A stretch of DNA of 61,219 nt from Acanthaster planci (Eukaryota; Echinodermata; Asteroidea; Valvatida; Acanthasteridae). Shown here piece by piece: positions 10,657 through 22,036 of the stretch. A model generated the notes under the pieces. It saw nothing but the letters and a program-made list of their open reading frames with translations. It was not told where the DNA came from and made no database searches. The position numbers and the translations under genes are program-made. Location: positions 62,882-124,100 of the forward strand of contig NW_019091363.1 in assembly GCF_001949145.1 (NCBI RefSeq). The letters are read 5' to 3'. Every line of letters starts with the position of its first letter. Within the stretch, counting starts at the first letter, position 1.

Positions 10657-13600
10657 CTAACATGGAAAAAATTAAAAACCAACTTTAAAATAAAGCTCCA
10701 TTAAACTTCAGCTCAACAAGATACTTTTCAATACAATCATTTTTCAGTCATGAATCTCTGAAAACCCAGTCCATTGTGATAATTAATACATGTACCTTTA
10801 CTGTACTTAATCTCTCCAGTGCCATCAAGTCCCAACAACATTGTACAATGACCAGGCTTTTCCTTCCATGAACTTGCTAATAAATCTAATCCCACCGACC
10901 TAACTACACAGAGAAACTCCCAGCATACTTGTAGAGTACTTAGAAGGATCTGGTAGGAAATGCATTAGGGTGGATTTATGTCAAAGCCGGAGATTCAGTG
11001 CTCCTTCTTACATTAAAGGACCGCATTCCTTACCTCTGAACAGCAACCAAAACAGCTGTTTTTATTCAAGGGGGCAGTGGATCTCTGAAGTATGTGGGGG
11101 TGATTGCCTAAAGAAAGAACGGTGATGTCTCAGCTTTTCAGCATCAAACAAAATCTTCTGACAGAACACAGCTGTTGCAAGTAAGGGACCAGGGGAGGTT
11201 CTATGTGAAATGTTAATTTGTGTTGCTTTCCTTGTTTTCAAAATTACATATATAAATTGAAACTCAATTGGGTAGCTCCTTTTCACGAGAGTTTAAGTCA
11301 GGGTTTGAAACCTTTTGTTACTGTTTACTGTATTGCCTTTATACGTACCGGTATTACATAGGTCTCACCTACCGTACATGTACATCGATTTAGATGTTTA
11401 TTTCCTTATTTGATGATTAAAGTGGGAAGGTCCAGGGCTGGTCTTGAAAGGGCAAGGTAATTTGTCATTCATGTCATTTGCAAAGGCCACTTGTATTAGA
11501 AAATCAACTTGTCTACACACAGTGCATGGGGACATTTTAATGGCCATTGAGGCAAAGACCAGGGGCATCAAGGCAATTAATCTGATGCCTCTGTGAAGTT
11601 CCAGCCCTGAATTAGGTCTAGCTGCACAAGAAGGATTACATGTACATGTGTATGTCCATGTTATTTACTTCATGTTCAAACTGAAATGCATTTTCTTCTA
11701 AAGTGTCCTTTTAATTAAATGTAAGCCGTGAAAGAATCTTTTTGAGATATGCCAAATGGATATCTGTTTCAATGATCTGACTATGATCAGGTTACTTAAT
11801 GTCATACACACGGATAAAAGTTAAAGATAAGCCAATTATAATGTAACATTAGGAAACCACCTGTCGTACCATCAATACTGCATTAGTGTCGTAGCCTTCC
11901 CTAGGGTTATGGGGTTTGTTCCTGTTGTGGAATACACTTACACAGCAACATATATCCCAATATAAGCCTGAGCGAACTCCTCTGTGTTGTCCCATGACTT
12001 ATATTAGACATGACAATTACTTGTGGTCTCACATGTACCCTGTACATGTACAAATTTTTTTACACGTAAATGAGCAGACAACAGAAACTTCCTGACACCT
12101 TTCTTCCTACAGTGACATGATCAAGATTCATCTATCCTCTTACGGCATTTACAGGGTACGAAGAAGGGTCAATGGCTTTCAAAAACTTTTGTCAATGAAA
12201 CATGTCACACCTACAGATGCATGAGGCACTGTAGTACACTTGCCCTCCTGTTTCATGCATGTACATTGAACATGCTCATTCAATGCACACATGTACACTG
12301 TCATGCACAAGTGGAAGCACTGGTCGGTCTGATAATCCAATGAATGCTCTTACAGCAAACTGTACATGTGCTTCATGAGTCTTATTACTGTAGAGTTGCC
12401 TTTACCAGGCCCTATAAAGGTAGAGAGGACGTGGTTTGCGAGCATGACCACAATGTTTAAGACAGAGAAGCTTATTAAATGGCTAAGTACAGATACGCTG
12501 TACCCAAAGCCCTAACATTCCTCGTCACCTCCCCTTCCTCGCCTCCATCAATCGTCCCCCTATATGTACATGTACCAGAATGTCGCTTTCACTCAACATG
12601 ATCTAATCAGTTCTCTGTGTACGGACATTACTAGGGCACAGCAATGACAACATTCTATGCAAGTAATGTTATCCTTGTTATATCTGTAGCAAAGAACTAG
12701 ATTCATAAGCTGAATGTTCCATTTCCCATACATGCACCTGATGATGTACAGCACGTGTAAATTACCAACTTGTTAAAAAATCAGCTGTCATTATTTTAAC
12801 GAGAATGTACAAATATAGGCGCATGTAAGCCTGCTTTGAAGTAAAAACTTGCTTGGAACAACTACAGGTGAATAACAAAAACTGACATGGTAACATAGTC
12901 AACATCAAGTGACATCAAAATGTAAGGGTAGTTACCCCCGCAACGTGAGTTGCTCCAAGTTAATAGTTTTTATCTGGTTGCCAAGATTTAATTTCTTCAA
13001 TTTATACTGTCTTTGTTGATCCTCTCTCCAATCAGGTATGATGTGGCTAAAGTTATGCACTGATAGAGCAGAAGTAGTTACATGGTAGATAACAGAACTA
13101 TAGATGCATACTTACAGAGCCATTTCAAATGGTTTCTCATTTCTATGAATCTTAAACCTCACAAACGAGATTGTAAGCAATAAATGCAACATTAGGAAGT
13201 CAGTGGCAAACAACTTTTGAGGAATGACAAAGTCAATTCTGATAAAACCACTGATGCGCTGAATTTACATGTATAATAACATAAATGTACATGTAACGTG
13301 TCACAATGCCAGGACGACTCAATATACATCTAATTGACAGTGGCTTATAGTCTTGAGTTGATATATGGGGATATGAGCTCTTTATAGAGTATTGTTTGTA
13401 CAATGTACATGTAATTTATGGAATTGCAAAATAGACTGTAAACATTTGACAACTAATACCAATAATGGAACTCATACCTTCTGAACCCAAGACTTCACAA
13501 TTTATCTGAACTATCATTCAATCTGCCTGTTCACATAGCAACAGTTGCATATTATGGAGGCAATTATGGTTTGACGTATTCTAAACAAAAGACATGGCTT

Positions 13601-15179
13601 CCTTTTATCTACAAATTATATGCAGATCCAGTAATCAGTTGTTAAAATGTACATGCTGGAAGTAATATGAAGAAAGTTGATCTGCTTAATCAAGGAACTT
13701 TCACTATTAAATAGTTATCATAACAGATTAAAAAGTATCTTGAGATTCTCTTAAGATTCAGTTAGCACCAAACCAGACTGAACAAGATTCCTGTAAGCAT
13801 CAAATTATTTCAAGTGGGTACCTCAAGATTGAACTTTGTACCGGTATCTTTTAAATCTGTTATAAGAAGTAGAGCTTTCCACGTGACTTCAACGATCCTG
13901 ACGAATGTCGTGTGTTTACAGTGTTAGTACTGGTACCCACTTCTAAAGTAATTTAAATTCCCTCTTGAGAACAACTTATAACTAAAGTAGAAATGTTATT
14001 ACATGTACATGTATTATTCAAATTCTGGAGTGCCAGTATCACTTATTAAAAATCAGAGAGTGGCTTTTCTTCATTTGATTTTACATTTAACTGCTTTTGA
14101 AATTGTGATGTGAAGCCAACTCAGTCTAGTCTGCAGTCAACATTCTCATGTTATCCATTGTGTGCTATGCCGGTATATGGAGATCCCTCAGTCACAAACT
14201 ATGAAAATTGTGAATCACATTCATTATTTAAGATGACACATACATGTACATACATGTACATGTATATGTATGCGCACTGCAGTTCCAATAGGAAGAACAC
14301 ATGTGTACATGTATGCACAAGTTTACAGGCTGCACGCATGTACAGGTAGGTCCAGTACACACGTACAATTACATGTACAGGTAACTGCAGTTAGACAAAG
14401 AGAGTACCGGTGATTTATTTGAACATGTTAAATGAGAAAGATATGTATCCGGTACATGTCCACGTACATGTACATGTGGGGTTACATGTATTTTCACCGT
14501 CCTGATGAGTAGGACGATGAGCGAGTAGGAAAAGACAATTGACGAGGACAGGATGAGTAGGATTTGTGCTACCTGCAAATCAAAACCAGCTGTGGACCAG
14601 CTGTCACAAGAGCATGTCGTATGTTATACATGTACACGCATCATGTGACATGTTGGTTGGTAACCTGTTGGCTAATAATCCTTGTGCTTAGCAACAAATC
14701 TACAATGTACATGTATGTGCTTAGCAGGTTAGAAGAGGGGGAAAAAGTAGTTTAAAGTTTTTGAAGTGCAGGTGGATCTTCCACTTGCATAAATTCAAAG
14801 TACTACTAGCTCTGTGAATATTTATTACGCACAGAAGGTAAATTTAATCCACACTGGAGTGAGAACTTTTTGATGCTGCAGACAAGCCATCCCATAGTCT
14901 ATCAAGTTTCTGCCTTTTGGAACTGAAAAGTCAACTCTGGACTGAAATCTTAGAATTTCAAATGGTGTTCATTTGATTTTGCTGGTGGAAATCACCGGTA
15001 CTTGTGCACCAATTCCGGTTCCCCTGCAACAATACTGAATTAATAATGAGAAAGAGAGAACGAATTGTCACACATGCTGCATCCAATGAGTGCTTGAATC
15101 AATCAATGCAAAATGACGGCCTTTTGCCCCCTCCCTCGGTAGTTGAAATTGTGACCAATTATCTATTCAATATCATTAC
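10657..15179 (-). other. AIMP1 intron 1, no embedded gene seen
   Basis: These 4.5 kb between coding exons 1 and 2 contain scattered TACATG arrays and AT-rich unique sequence. I found no conserved protein segment or transposon end. A local tandem of GATGAGTAGGA-type words occurs at 14500-14565. Confidence 0.6.
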
Positions 15180-15288
15180 CAGTGGCATTCTTCAGGTCCT
15201 TGAGCTGGCTTCTGAGGTGTGAAATGATGCGATCGGCCTCTTGTGCCCGCTGCTCCAGGCGTGCCACTATTGCCGAATTCCTAGACAT
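15180..15288 (-). CDS. AIMP1: AIMP1 coding exon 1 (start codon, coiled coil)
   Basis: The frame opens at the ATG read from 15288-15286 and gives MSRNSAIVARLEQRAQEAD followed by RIISHLRSQLKDLKNAT, matching the human N-terminus (M-A-N-N-D-A-V-L-K-R-L-E-Q-K-G-A-E-A-D) almost position for position. That match is why this ATG is chosen over an in-frame ATG 72 bases upstream at 15360. Leucine and isoleucine spacing suits the start of the coiled coil that binds arginyl-tRNA synthetase. The exon ends at 15180 with donor GTAATG, leaving one base of a split codon. The 5' UTR limit is not clear: possible acceptor AGs lie 20-50 bases upstream, so non-coding first exons may exist further right. Confidence 0.9.
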
Positions 15289-17406
15289 GACTGAGCGAAT
15301 GTATCGGCCGCAGTGACTCACATGCAGAAACCTGTCAATTGATGCAGGTAATAGAAGCAAATTAAAGTTGAGAATCTGAAAGGGTACAAGTGCATATGTG
15401 GCTCATTTAACTTAGCTTTAACCCCAACCTTCTAGGGTGCATGTACACGTAAAATCATAATGAAATTGGAGGATTTGGGACTGTTAGGACTACATGTACA
15501 TGTACCTGTACATGTACATATATAGAACAAGAGTTGACTGTATTTACATGTACATATACAAGTGTGCTGGGGAAAGTTTTGAACAGTGTTCCTTGAGTGA
15601 CAGTTTAAAATCCCAAGAGGCCCTCTGAGTCTCATGTACATGTACAAAGGTCATAGAGCAGTACAGAATGTGGTACATTTACATGAATCGATGAAAGTGC
15701 ACTATGACACCCAACATGTTATGCTGCAGTGTATTAAGATGAGCTCCAGAAATAAACAGCTGTGAAATGGGCCCCATGAAGGCCGACAAGGAAGCAATTA
15801 TTCCTGAACATGAACACAGGATCGTCATAAACTATCATTATTATTATCAATTATTCATGCCTTTTCATATACACAACCACAAACAAGATGGGCACAGGAC
15901 TAGCAAAAGCGATGACAATCACTATAGTCACCATAGCCCTGCCACTCCTTATCTTGTTTCTAATATGCATAAATGTACATTAAAAATATATCTACATGTA
16001 CATTTAATAAATAAGAACAAGTTAAAAATATGATAAAAAACCAAGTAAAATAATAAAATAGAAACCTAAAAAGCCCTGTAAGTAATGTTAATTTGGATAC
16101 CATTACAACTTAAATCAAGACTATTACATAAACAAAACAAATTAATTAAAATTGAAATTACTACCTGAGAAACTAGATGTATATCCCCATTAAAACACAA
16201 AAGCATCCCCCCCCAAAAAAGACAAACAGGGAAGAGATGAATTAAAATCAATAACAAAAATGCAGTGAAAGGACATTTACAAATTCCTAAGAAAAGAAAA
16301 CAATAGGCATACTATTGCGAATATTTCAGACAGACATAACTAAATACAGTTGAACACATGAACACAAGATGTAGAGATTGGGTCCTAGGCTTACAGGTGG
16401 TTAAACATAACATCATTAAACATAGTGAGAATGGACAGTAACTTTACGGATACATGTACATTACATGTAGCTCACACTTGGCAATAGGTGAGTGTACTGA
16501 AAAATCACGCCTACATGTACAGATCAGACCATCCCAGTATTTCTGATCCGTCTGTGTAACTCATCACACCAAGCCTCTGACCAAGGATAAAGCCAGAGGC
16601 ACATTTTCAGACCCTCTCTAAATTGTCTACTTGTTTTGAGTTTGAGGAAGCAAAGCAGTTTAATACACCATACTGCAATATAGGAAGGACGAGAGCCTTG
16701 TAAAAAGAAAGTTGAGCTCAATGGTCTTAATGAGGGCCAGTGTCCCATTACATTTTTAACATGATCATTTCTGAGAGAGCTAAGCATTTACAGTGACTCC
16801 AAGATATTTGCCCAAAGGAGCAGCTACCGGTAATAGTGGGATGCCTGAAAGGAGACACGTAGGGAGAAATTGGTTCATACTTTTGGATTTACTTGTAACA
16901 GGTTATACCAATGGAATCACTCTAAACCCTCAGCTTATTGAGGTCTTTCAACAGAATAGTGATATCAGAGTCTGCATGTAGTTATGAAATGAACGATACA
17001 AGAGTACATGTACATGTATGTCATCAATGAATAAACCAGAGTTGAATCAATACTATGGGTTATGTCATTAACAAAAACATACATTAAATAGATTTGATTC
17101 AAGAACACTGGCACCTGTTGACCACCGCACTTCACCATATACATGTACATGTACACTGTACCATTCTGAGATTTGTCCAATGAAGGTTACTCTCTAGAGA
17201 CGGTCCACCAAGAAATTTGTGATGTACATGTACCTTCAGAGAGAACCCCTTAGGTTACACCCAATTTAAAGCAAGTTTGTGAAGAAGAATTTGATGAGGC
17301 AGACTACTAAATGCCTTGCTCATACATGTACATGTATCAAGAAACACAGCATCTACCGGATCTCTGGGTGGACTCCATTGATCCAGAGCATCTGAGTAAC
17401 TGTGAG

Positions 17407-17638
17407 AAATGGGTTTGCGGGTACACCATGGAATCAATCTCTTTTGGGCGAGGTGTGGTCCTAAAAGAACTGGTGAGTCTTAGCTCGACGTTTCGGCCAG
17501 TGTGCTTTAGCCGTCCTCAGGAGAGTACACACTGGAGAGCACACTGGCCGAAACATCGAGTTAAGACTCACCGGTTCTTTTAAGGACCACACCTCACCCA
17601 AAAGAGATTGATTCCAAGGTGTACCCGCAAACCCATTT
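17407..17638. mobile_element. Foldback (inverted-repeat) insertion inside the LINE RT
   Basis: The left arm (17407 to about 17505) starts AAATGGGTTTGCGGGTACACC and the right arm (about 17541-17638) is its near-complete inverse, ending GGTGTACCCGCAAACCCATTT. Arms near 98 bases pair with a few mismatches around a short centre. It separates the R-S-S-V-A-Q-L-L and F-L-D blocks of the LINE RT, so it entered after the LINE. It looks like a MITE, but no family was recognised and no clear target duplication was found. Confidence 0.7.
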
Positions 17639-17792
17639 TTCATGTCTCTTCCACCATGCAAAGCTTCAAATCTTCTGAGTAACTGTGCTACAGATGACCT
17701 ACAGGGAATGAATCTATGATGATTAGCAGACACTAAACAATTATCCAAGTGGGCTAAAACGTCATCTAAGATCATTCTTTTCATGTATACCC

Positions 17793-17881
17793 NNNNNNNN
17801 NNNNNNNNNNNNNNNNNNNNNNNNNNNNNNNNNNNNNNNNNNNNNNNNNNNNNNNNNNNNNNNNNNNNNNNNNNNNNNNNN
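17793..17881. other. Assembly gap of 89 N
   Basis: A run of N from 17793 to 17881 lies inside the LINE RT remnant, between the P-V-A-L block and the K-R-M-I-L-D-D block. Only a few residues of RT would be expected in it. Confidence 1.
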
Positions 17882-18945
17882 ATGTTTTCATGATTTTACA
17901 GACAATGTATGTGATCGAGGGCAACAGGCCTACGATTAGTTAATTTACATCAGTCACCTGACTTAAACACATGCTTGGGGAAGAGTTCGCCGCAGAAGAT
18001 GGAACTGGTGAGGATTCTGCATAAAATTGGTGAAAGGGAGTCAGTGGTACAAATGCCTTTCACCAATCACTCTTTGTTGGATTCCCCTGCATCTGATATG
18101 CCCTACCTCCTGAAACCACAGACGGTATCCTCCGAGGTCTCAGCTCTTGTTTAAACAATCTCAAATCACAATTTTTCAACTGATACATTTGTCTTATCTG
18201 AAATTGATTTTCCTGTGACTGCTCCATATCTGAATGCAACTTCATGACTGGGTGTTCACAGTAATTCTTTATAATAATCTTGTCTAAATTATTGTTAATA
18301 CATGTACAGGTTTTGTCTCTATATTTACTAGTACCGCCGGTTGGTGTATGTTTTGTATGTATGCAGTTCTACCACAAGAGCCACTTGGTTTTCTTTTGGT
18401 AATCCTTCAGCGGTGGTCCTGTATTTGTAACTATCTTTGTATTTTCTGTTTGTCCACTATGGTTTGGTTGTCCTGAGAAATATTAAGAACATGAAATGAA
18501 AAAGTGGTGCTAGGCAACAATCTCACACCAATTTCATGAGGCCCAGGCACCTTCCCCAATGGCAAGCTAGAAATAATCTGGCACATTCTACCAGCTGAAA
18601 AGCTAGCAGAGGAAAGACGACCGATTGAAAAGACACAGTAACCTAAACATGTACATGTACATGTGCAGGTGGGTCGTCAGAGAGAAAACATGGTTCTGAA
18701 AACACAGATGAAAATACATGCAAATAGCATTAGCTACATGTACATGTACATACATGTACGGTAGATGTACATGTATGTTCTGTGAATAGAAAGGAGGTTT
18801 TATCACCATGTCTAAACATCAGAGGAGTGGAAGATCATTTCCTACTTCTCATTATCCACAGAAAGAAACAATACATGTAAGTCTTACATTCATATGCTTT
18901 GCGGGTTTGTTATTTCAACCGGTTGTGAACAATGCTGTGTGATTG

Positions 18946-19543
18946 TCAATCTCTCAGTAGACCAGAGCTCTTGGCTGTTTTGAAGAGACACGTTTTTTTT
19001 TTCCACTCAAGTGCTTTATATCGGAAGTAACCCCGGGACATACAGTTCTTCTTTCTTGATTTAGCCAGCTTCATGGGTAGCACATCTTTCATGGCTGCAT
19101 CAGTGGTATCGAGAAACCCTTCCCACGGCTGAGTAATCATAATGTCAGTTGGATCGAGGAACAGATTCCAAGGTGCATACAAGTACATGTATGTCATCAA
19201 GGAGTTGAGTTGTTCCATTGATGCTGGGTCACACATGTACATGTACATGTAAGTAATGAACTTTCTGATGGTTGACAGAAGAGATGGAGAAAGGCGACAA
19301 AGGCGGGTAACATGAACTGCGCTGTGATCACTACAAACAGGATTTGGTTCAGTTTCCACATGTACATATATGAGTGATATGAAAAGGGGGATTCTGCAGA
19401 TTATGGAGCCAGCCTGGGGAGAGTTTGAAGTGCTTGGATGAGTTAACGTCACTGACCAGTTTCAGATTCAGTGAATCTATAAAATCACTAAGTGAAGAGC
19501 GACTGGAAGTGTCGGGTAACTCAGGGGTCCAGTCAATATTAAA
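18946..19543 (-). pseudogene. LINE endonuclease C-terminus and EN-RT linker
   Basis: The minus strand begins F-N-I-D-W-T-P-E-L-P-D (the G-D-F-N endonuclease block), continues L-S-D-F-I-D-S-L-N-L-K-L-V-S-D, then T-H-P-S-T-S-N-S-P-Q-A-G-S-I-I and C-S-D-H-S-A-V, the catalytic S-D-H block. A long, mostly open linker follows: P-W-N-L-F-L-D-P-T-D-I, D-A-A-M-K-D-V-L-P-M-K-L-A-K-S-R-K-K, and L-F-K-T-A-K-S-S-G-L-L-R-D. Runs of Y-M-Y-M and Y-V-H-V are translations of TACATG arrays added to the frame. A 168-codon open frame survives here, but it is a transposon remnant and not a host gene. Confidence 0.8.
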
Positions 19544-21643
19544 GGACAATTCCGTGGGGAGGTGGACAATGATGTTTTACCCATGTTGAAGTTAAAGAAA
19601 CAAAAAGAAGTCTATCCATCGGTTGCATATTTTGCAAAATACAGTTTTAATGCTGAAGAGATTTGTTTCGTCATCCAAACTGCTAAAATATATACTTAAT
19701 TGAATTTGTATTTCTGAAATAGAAAAAAATGCCAGCACTTCTATTAATTCAATTTAGAAAAGCAAATTGGGTGTACTCCGGACTCCTAAGTGGAAATTTC
19801 CACACCACCTTCCAAAATATTTCATCACAAAGAATTAAGCATTTTGGTCATATAACGCGAGTTACCAAAACAAACCATTTTTTTTATTCTGAAGAAATTC
19901 TGAGAGGTACCGGTAATTTGTTGGCTTTGATAATTTTTAAAACTTATCACACTTGATTCTGTAAGCAAGATACTTGCCAAAATAAACAGTGTCATCAGTT
20001 TTAAAAATGTCTTCAAAAAGTGTAACGCAAGTTACCACCATGTAATGCAAGTTACCAAATAAAATGCAAGATTCCACTAGTATTAGCAATGTTAACTGGG
20101 CTGGGGTGTACTGAACACAATGAGCACTGCGAGGCGCTGAAACAAGAGAGCAGCCTAAATGAACTCTGCCTATTGGGCAGTATCAACCTGAGCACATGCC
20201 ACATTCTCTAGGCTTTCACGTTAAGTTTTTGTCCATCAATAAAACCCAAAGTTTATCATCTGAATACTGTCCCAGCATCAAGATAAAAAAGAGTACGTGT
20301 ATTTTATTAATTTGTATTTTTTTTGTAATTTTAATTTGTAATCAATGAAAAGAAAGAAAAGACTAGAATATTTGTAGTAGTCCTACACGTAGGCCTACAT
20401 GTATGTCAACTACATGTCCATGGTACAAGTATACATTTCCTCTTGTTGTACTTCAGACCATAATATTTATAATGACTTACATGTAGCTGCACACTGCAAG
20501 CAATGATTTTTCAATCCTACCGGTACCATGTACATGCTACATGTACATGTAATTACATGTACATGTATGCTCACACACTCATGTAAATAAACTGCAGGGT
20601 ATAACTGTGTGCTAGGATGGAGCTATACACGTAAATGTACCAGCTCCATGGTGCTACATGTACCGGTACATGTACATGTAGGATGCCACTTGTAGTCCCT
20701 GGCTCCCACCTCCCCCCCATACAAAAGACATGAGGTCTATTCAAATTATGACTTGCAACGTTCAATACAATGCTGGAGTTGTACTTAGGACTTACATCTT
20801 ATTCTGTTACAACTGTGAATGAATGTCCAAAGTCAAATAATGATTTTAAAAATTTAATGAAATTATTATGGTTTTTGTATCAGATTTTTAAGTTTAACTT
20901 GCTTCGATTTTCCCAAACATTAACTGAACCTTGGGTGGAATTTAAAAATATAACTGAAATTTACTGTGAAGATATTTTGTTTTATTTTCCACAGAAAGAC
21001 AACATACCTCTAACATCTGCTGAGAAGCGAAAACAATACAGACAATGCCTAAAAGTTACTGGCCAAAAGATGAGTTCAAAGCACGCCAAGCAGTAGCTTC
21101 CAAGAAATGTTGTGACTTTTGACAATACACATGCAGGTGTATCAATAACATCATTGTTCCAAATACATTCATTTTACTACATGTATTTACAAAAGTGTGC
21201 GTCTGTAAAAATACTTAAGACAAGATATAGAGCTATCCAAAGAGGTACATGTAAATGCCATCGATTTGTGCCAGGCTGTTAGAATGGACATAATGTAACA
21301 CGAGTTACAAATGTACTGATATTCACATGTACCGGTATTTGCTCCGTATTTTACCTGCTGATTGTTTCTCAACTTTAATATTGTTAACTTGCAAGTCATA
21401 ACCCATTGTCAATTCAAAGTAGGAAAAGTTTTTTTTTCCAGGTTGCCTTTGCGAAAAGGAGGCTTTCACAGAAGTGACCATGTCCTTTTTAAGCAACACA
21501 ATTTACCAAAATTAAACAATTCAAGAATTTTAAAATGTTTGTCCTTTGTTTTTCTTTTTTAATTCATTCAGTTGGTTTATGTCTACTCTACCCACAGTGA
21601 AAAAAGAAACTTGTAATTCCTAACAATTACCATGGAATTGCCC
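19544..21643. mobile_element. Nested 2.1-kb TIR DNA transposon, TTAA-like target site
   Basis: The ends are inverted: plus strand GGACAATTCCGTGG at 19544 and, read from the right, GGGCAATTCCATGG ending at 21643. The flanks are TTAAA on the left and TAAC on the right. Removing the interval brings the LINE endonuclease N-terminal part next to its F-N-I-D-W continuation, so the boundaries are independently supported. Inside, a palindromic 16-mer of the form TGTAACRCRAGTTACC occurs at 19851, 20021, 20041 and 21294. A plus-strand open stretch 20996-21093 after a good acceptor (TTTTCCACAG) encodes P-L-T-S-A-E-K-R-K-Q-Y-R-Q-C-L-K. A TTAA target fits Kolobok or piggyBac, but the family is unassigned. 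Confidence 0.72.
20996..21093 (+). pseudogene. Possible exon of the nested transposon
   Basis: After a polypyrimidine tract and CACAG the plus strand reads K-D-N-I-P-L-T-S-A-E-K-R-K-Q-Y-R-Q-C-L-K-V-T-G-Q-K-M and stops at 21094. The S-A-E-(K/R)-x-K-x-Y-R pattern is the sort of short basic motif seen near the start of several invertebrate transposon proteins. That comparison is from memory and weak. It lies inside the 19544-21643 element, and no catalytic domain follows. Confidence 0.35.
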
Positions 21644-21644
21644 T

Positions 21645-22036
21645 AACATCACACCTGAGGAGGAGGTTGTCATTTCCCCTGTGTTTGTTTACAACCTGGT
21701 CCATATTAGTTACCATCTCGGTAATCTTGTCCCAAAATGATGCATTTGCAGGGGGGGACAGTACAACACACCGATGAGCCACTTGAACTTACTGAGTGTG
21801 ACAGAGATCCAACCAAGTTCTTGTATACGGTATATGTACATGTACCTGTACATGTGCATGTGTATTTGGGCTTTCAAGTTCCTCTGGGCAAACGGAATGT
21901 CACCTTTCTTTGACTACCATGAGAACCCTAGCTTCTCATCCCTGATGGTCTTTCCTGAAGCTTGCATAGTCCTGTGGAAGGCCCAGTATTGAGTCGCTGT
22001 CCTGTGGGCCCAGCCACATTTCAGTGACGCAAAGAA
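21645..22036 (-). pseudogene. LINE endonuclease, N-terminal part
   Basis: The minus strand encodes I-L-C-V-T-E-M-W-L-G-P-Q-D-S-D-S, D-Y-A-S-F-R-K-D, V-L-M-V-V-K-E and, after a frame change, W-I-S-V-T-L-S-K-F-K-W-L-I-G-V-L-Y-C-P-P and N-K-H-R-G-N-D-N-L-L-L. These match the APE endonuclease blocks T-E-T-W-L (catalytic Glu), F-R-K-D-R and Y-R-P-P. A TACATG array (about 21833-21857) interrupts the frame. The fragment stops at 21645, where an inserted element begins. The expected next block, G-D-F-N-I-D-W, continues at 19543. Confidence 0.82.

Larger units (their letters stand above)
1..15288 (-). other. AIMP1: AIMP1 gene locus, five of about six coding exons, 3' end off the left edge
   Basis: Coding exons on the minus strand are 15288-15180, 10656-10543, 8379-8221, 7750-7545 and 1527-1359. 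Each intron is bounded by GT and AG, and the exon lengths of 109, 114, 159, 206 and 169 bases keep one reading frame (phases 1, 1, 1, 0, 1) for about 252 residues. Human AIMP1 has 312 residues, so only the last 57 or so are missing, and nothing between 1 and 1358 resembles them. In this family the N-terminal half is a leucine-zipper coiled coil that binds arginyl-tRNA synthetase and AIMP2 in the cytosolic synthetase complex. The C-terminal half is an OB-fold tRNA-binding module that can be released as the cytokine EMAP II. Introns span 4523, 2163, 470 and 6017 bases. Identification is by recalled family sequence, not by a search. Confidence 0.93.
16500..18600 (-). pseudogene. LINE reverse transcriptase, fragmented
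   Basis: Recognisable RT blocks in order are L-P-L-G-K-V-P-G-P; N-Y-R-(R)-P-V-A-L; K-R-M-I-L-D-D-V-L-A-H-L; R-F-I-P-C-R-S-S-V-A-Q-L-L; D-A-V-F-L-D then S-K-A-F-S-S-L-P-H-Q-I-L-L-H-K-L; F-V-N-D-I; G-L-F-I-D-D (the Y/F-x-D-D catalytic aspartates, at 17020-17031); D-S-D-I-T-I-L-L-K-D-L-N-K-L; and C-terminal F-I-L-G-Q-R-L-G-V. Stops and frameshifts are frequent. About 18060-18480 holds sequence I cannot align to RT, possibly another insertion. Not functional. Confidence 0.82.
16500..22036 (-). mobile_element. Decayed APE-type LINE retrotransposon with nested insertions
   Basis: Read on the minus strand, the parts of a non-LTR ORF2 appear in the right order. They are the endonuclease start (22036-21645), endonuclease end plus linker (19543-18946), RT start with G-K-V-P-G-P (about 18560-18480), N-Y-R-P-V-A-L block (about 18000-17890), R-S-S-V-A-Q-L-L block (17784-17650), F-L-D block (17406-17255), F-I-D-D catalytic block (17031-17020) and the C-terminal Y-K-A-L-V-L-P-I-L-Q-Y-G block (about 16710-16510). 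Frameshifts and stops are many. Between the pieces sit a 2.1-kb DNA element, a foldback element, an 89-base gap and several TACATG arrays. No 5' end, 3' tail or target duplication was located. Confidence 0.85.

Noticed and set aside
14490-14545. Hammerhead ribozyme (CTGATGAG followed later by GGAAAA)
   Set aside because: The bases between the two core motifs cannot form stem II, and no flanking stems I and III are visible. The CTGATGAG belongs to a local GATGAGTAGGA repeat.
18946-19452. A 168-codon host gene on the minus strand
   Set aside because: Its sequence contains the LINE endonuclease S-D-H block and linker, and the Y-M-Y-M stretches are microsatellite translations.
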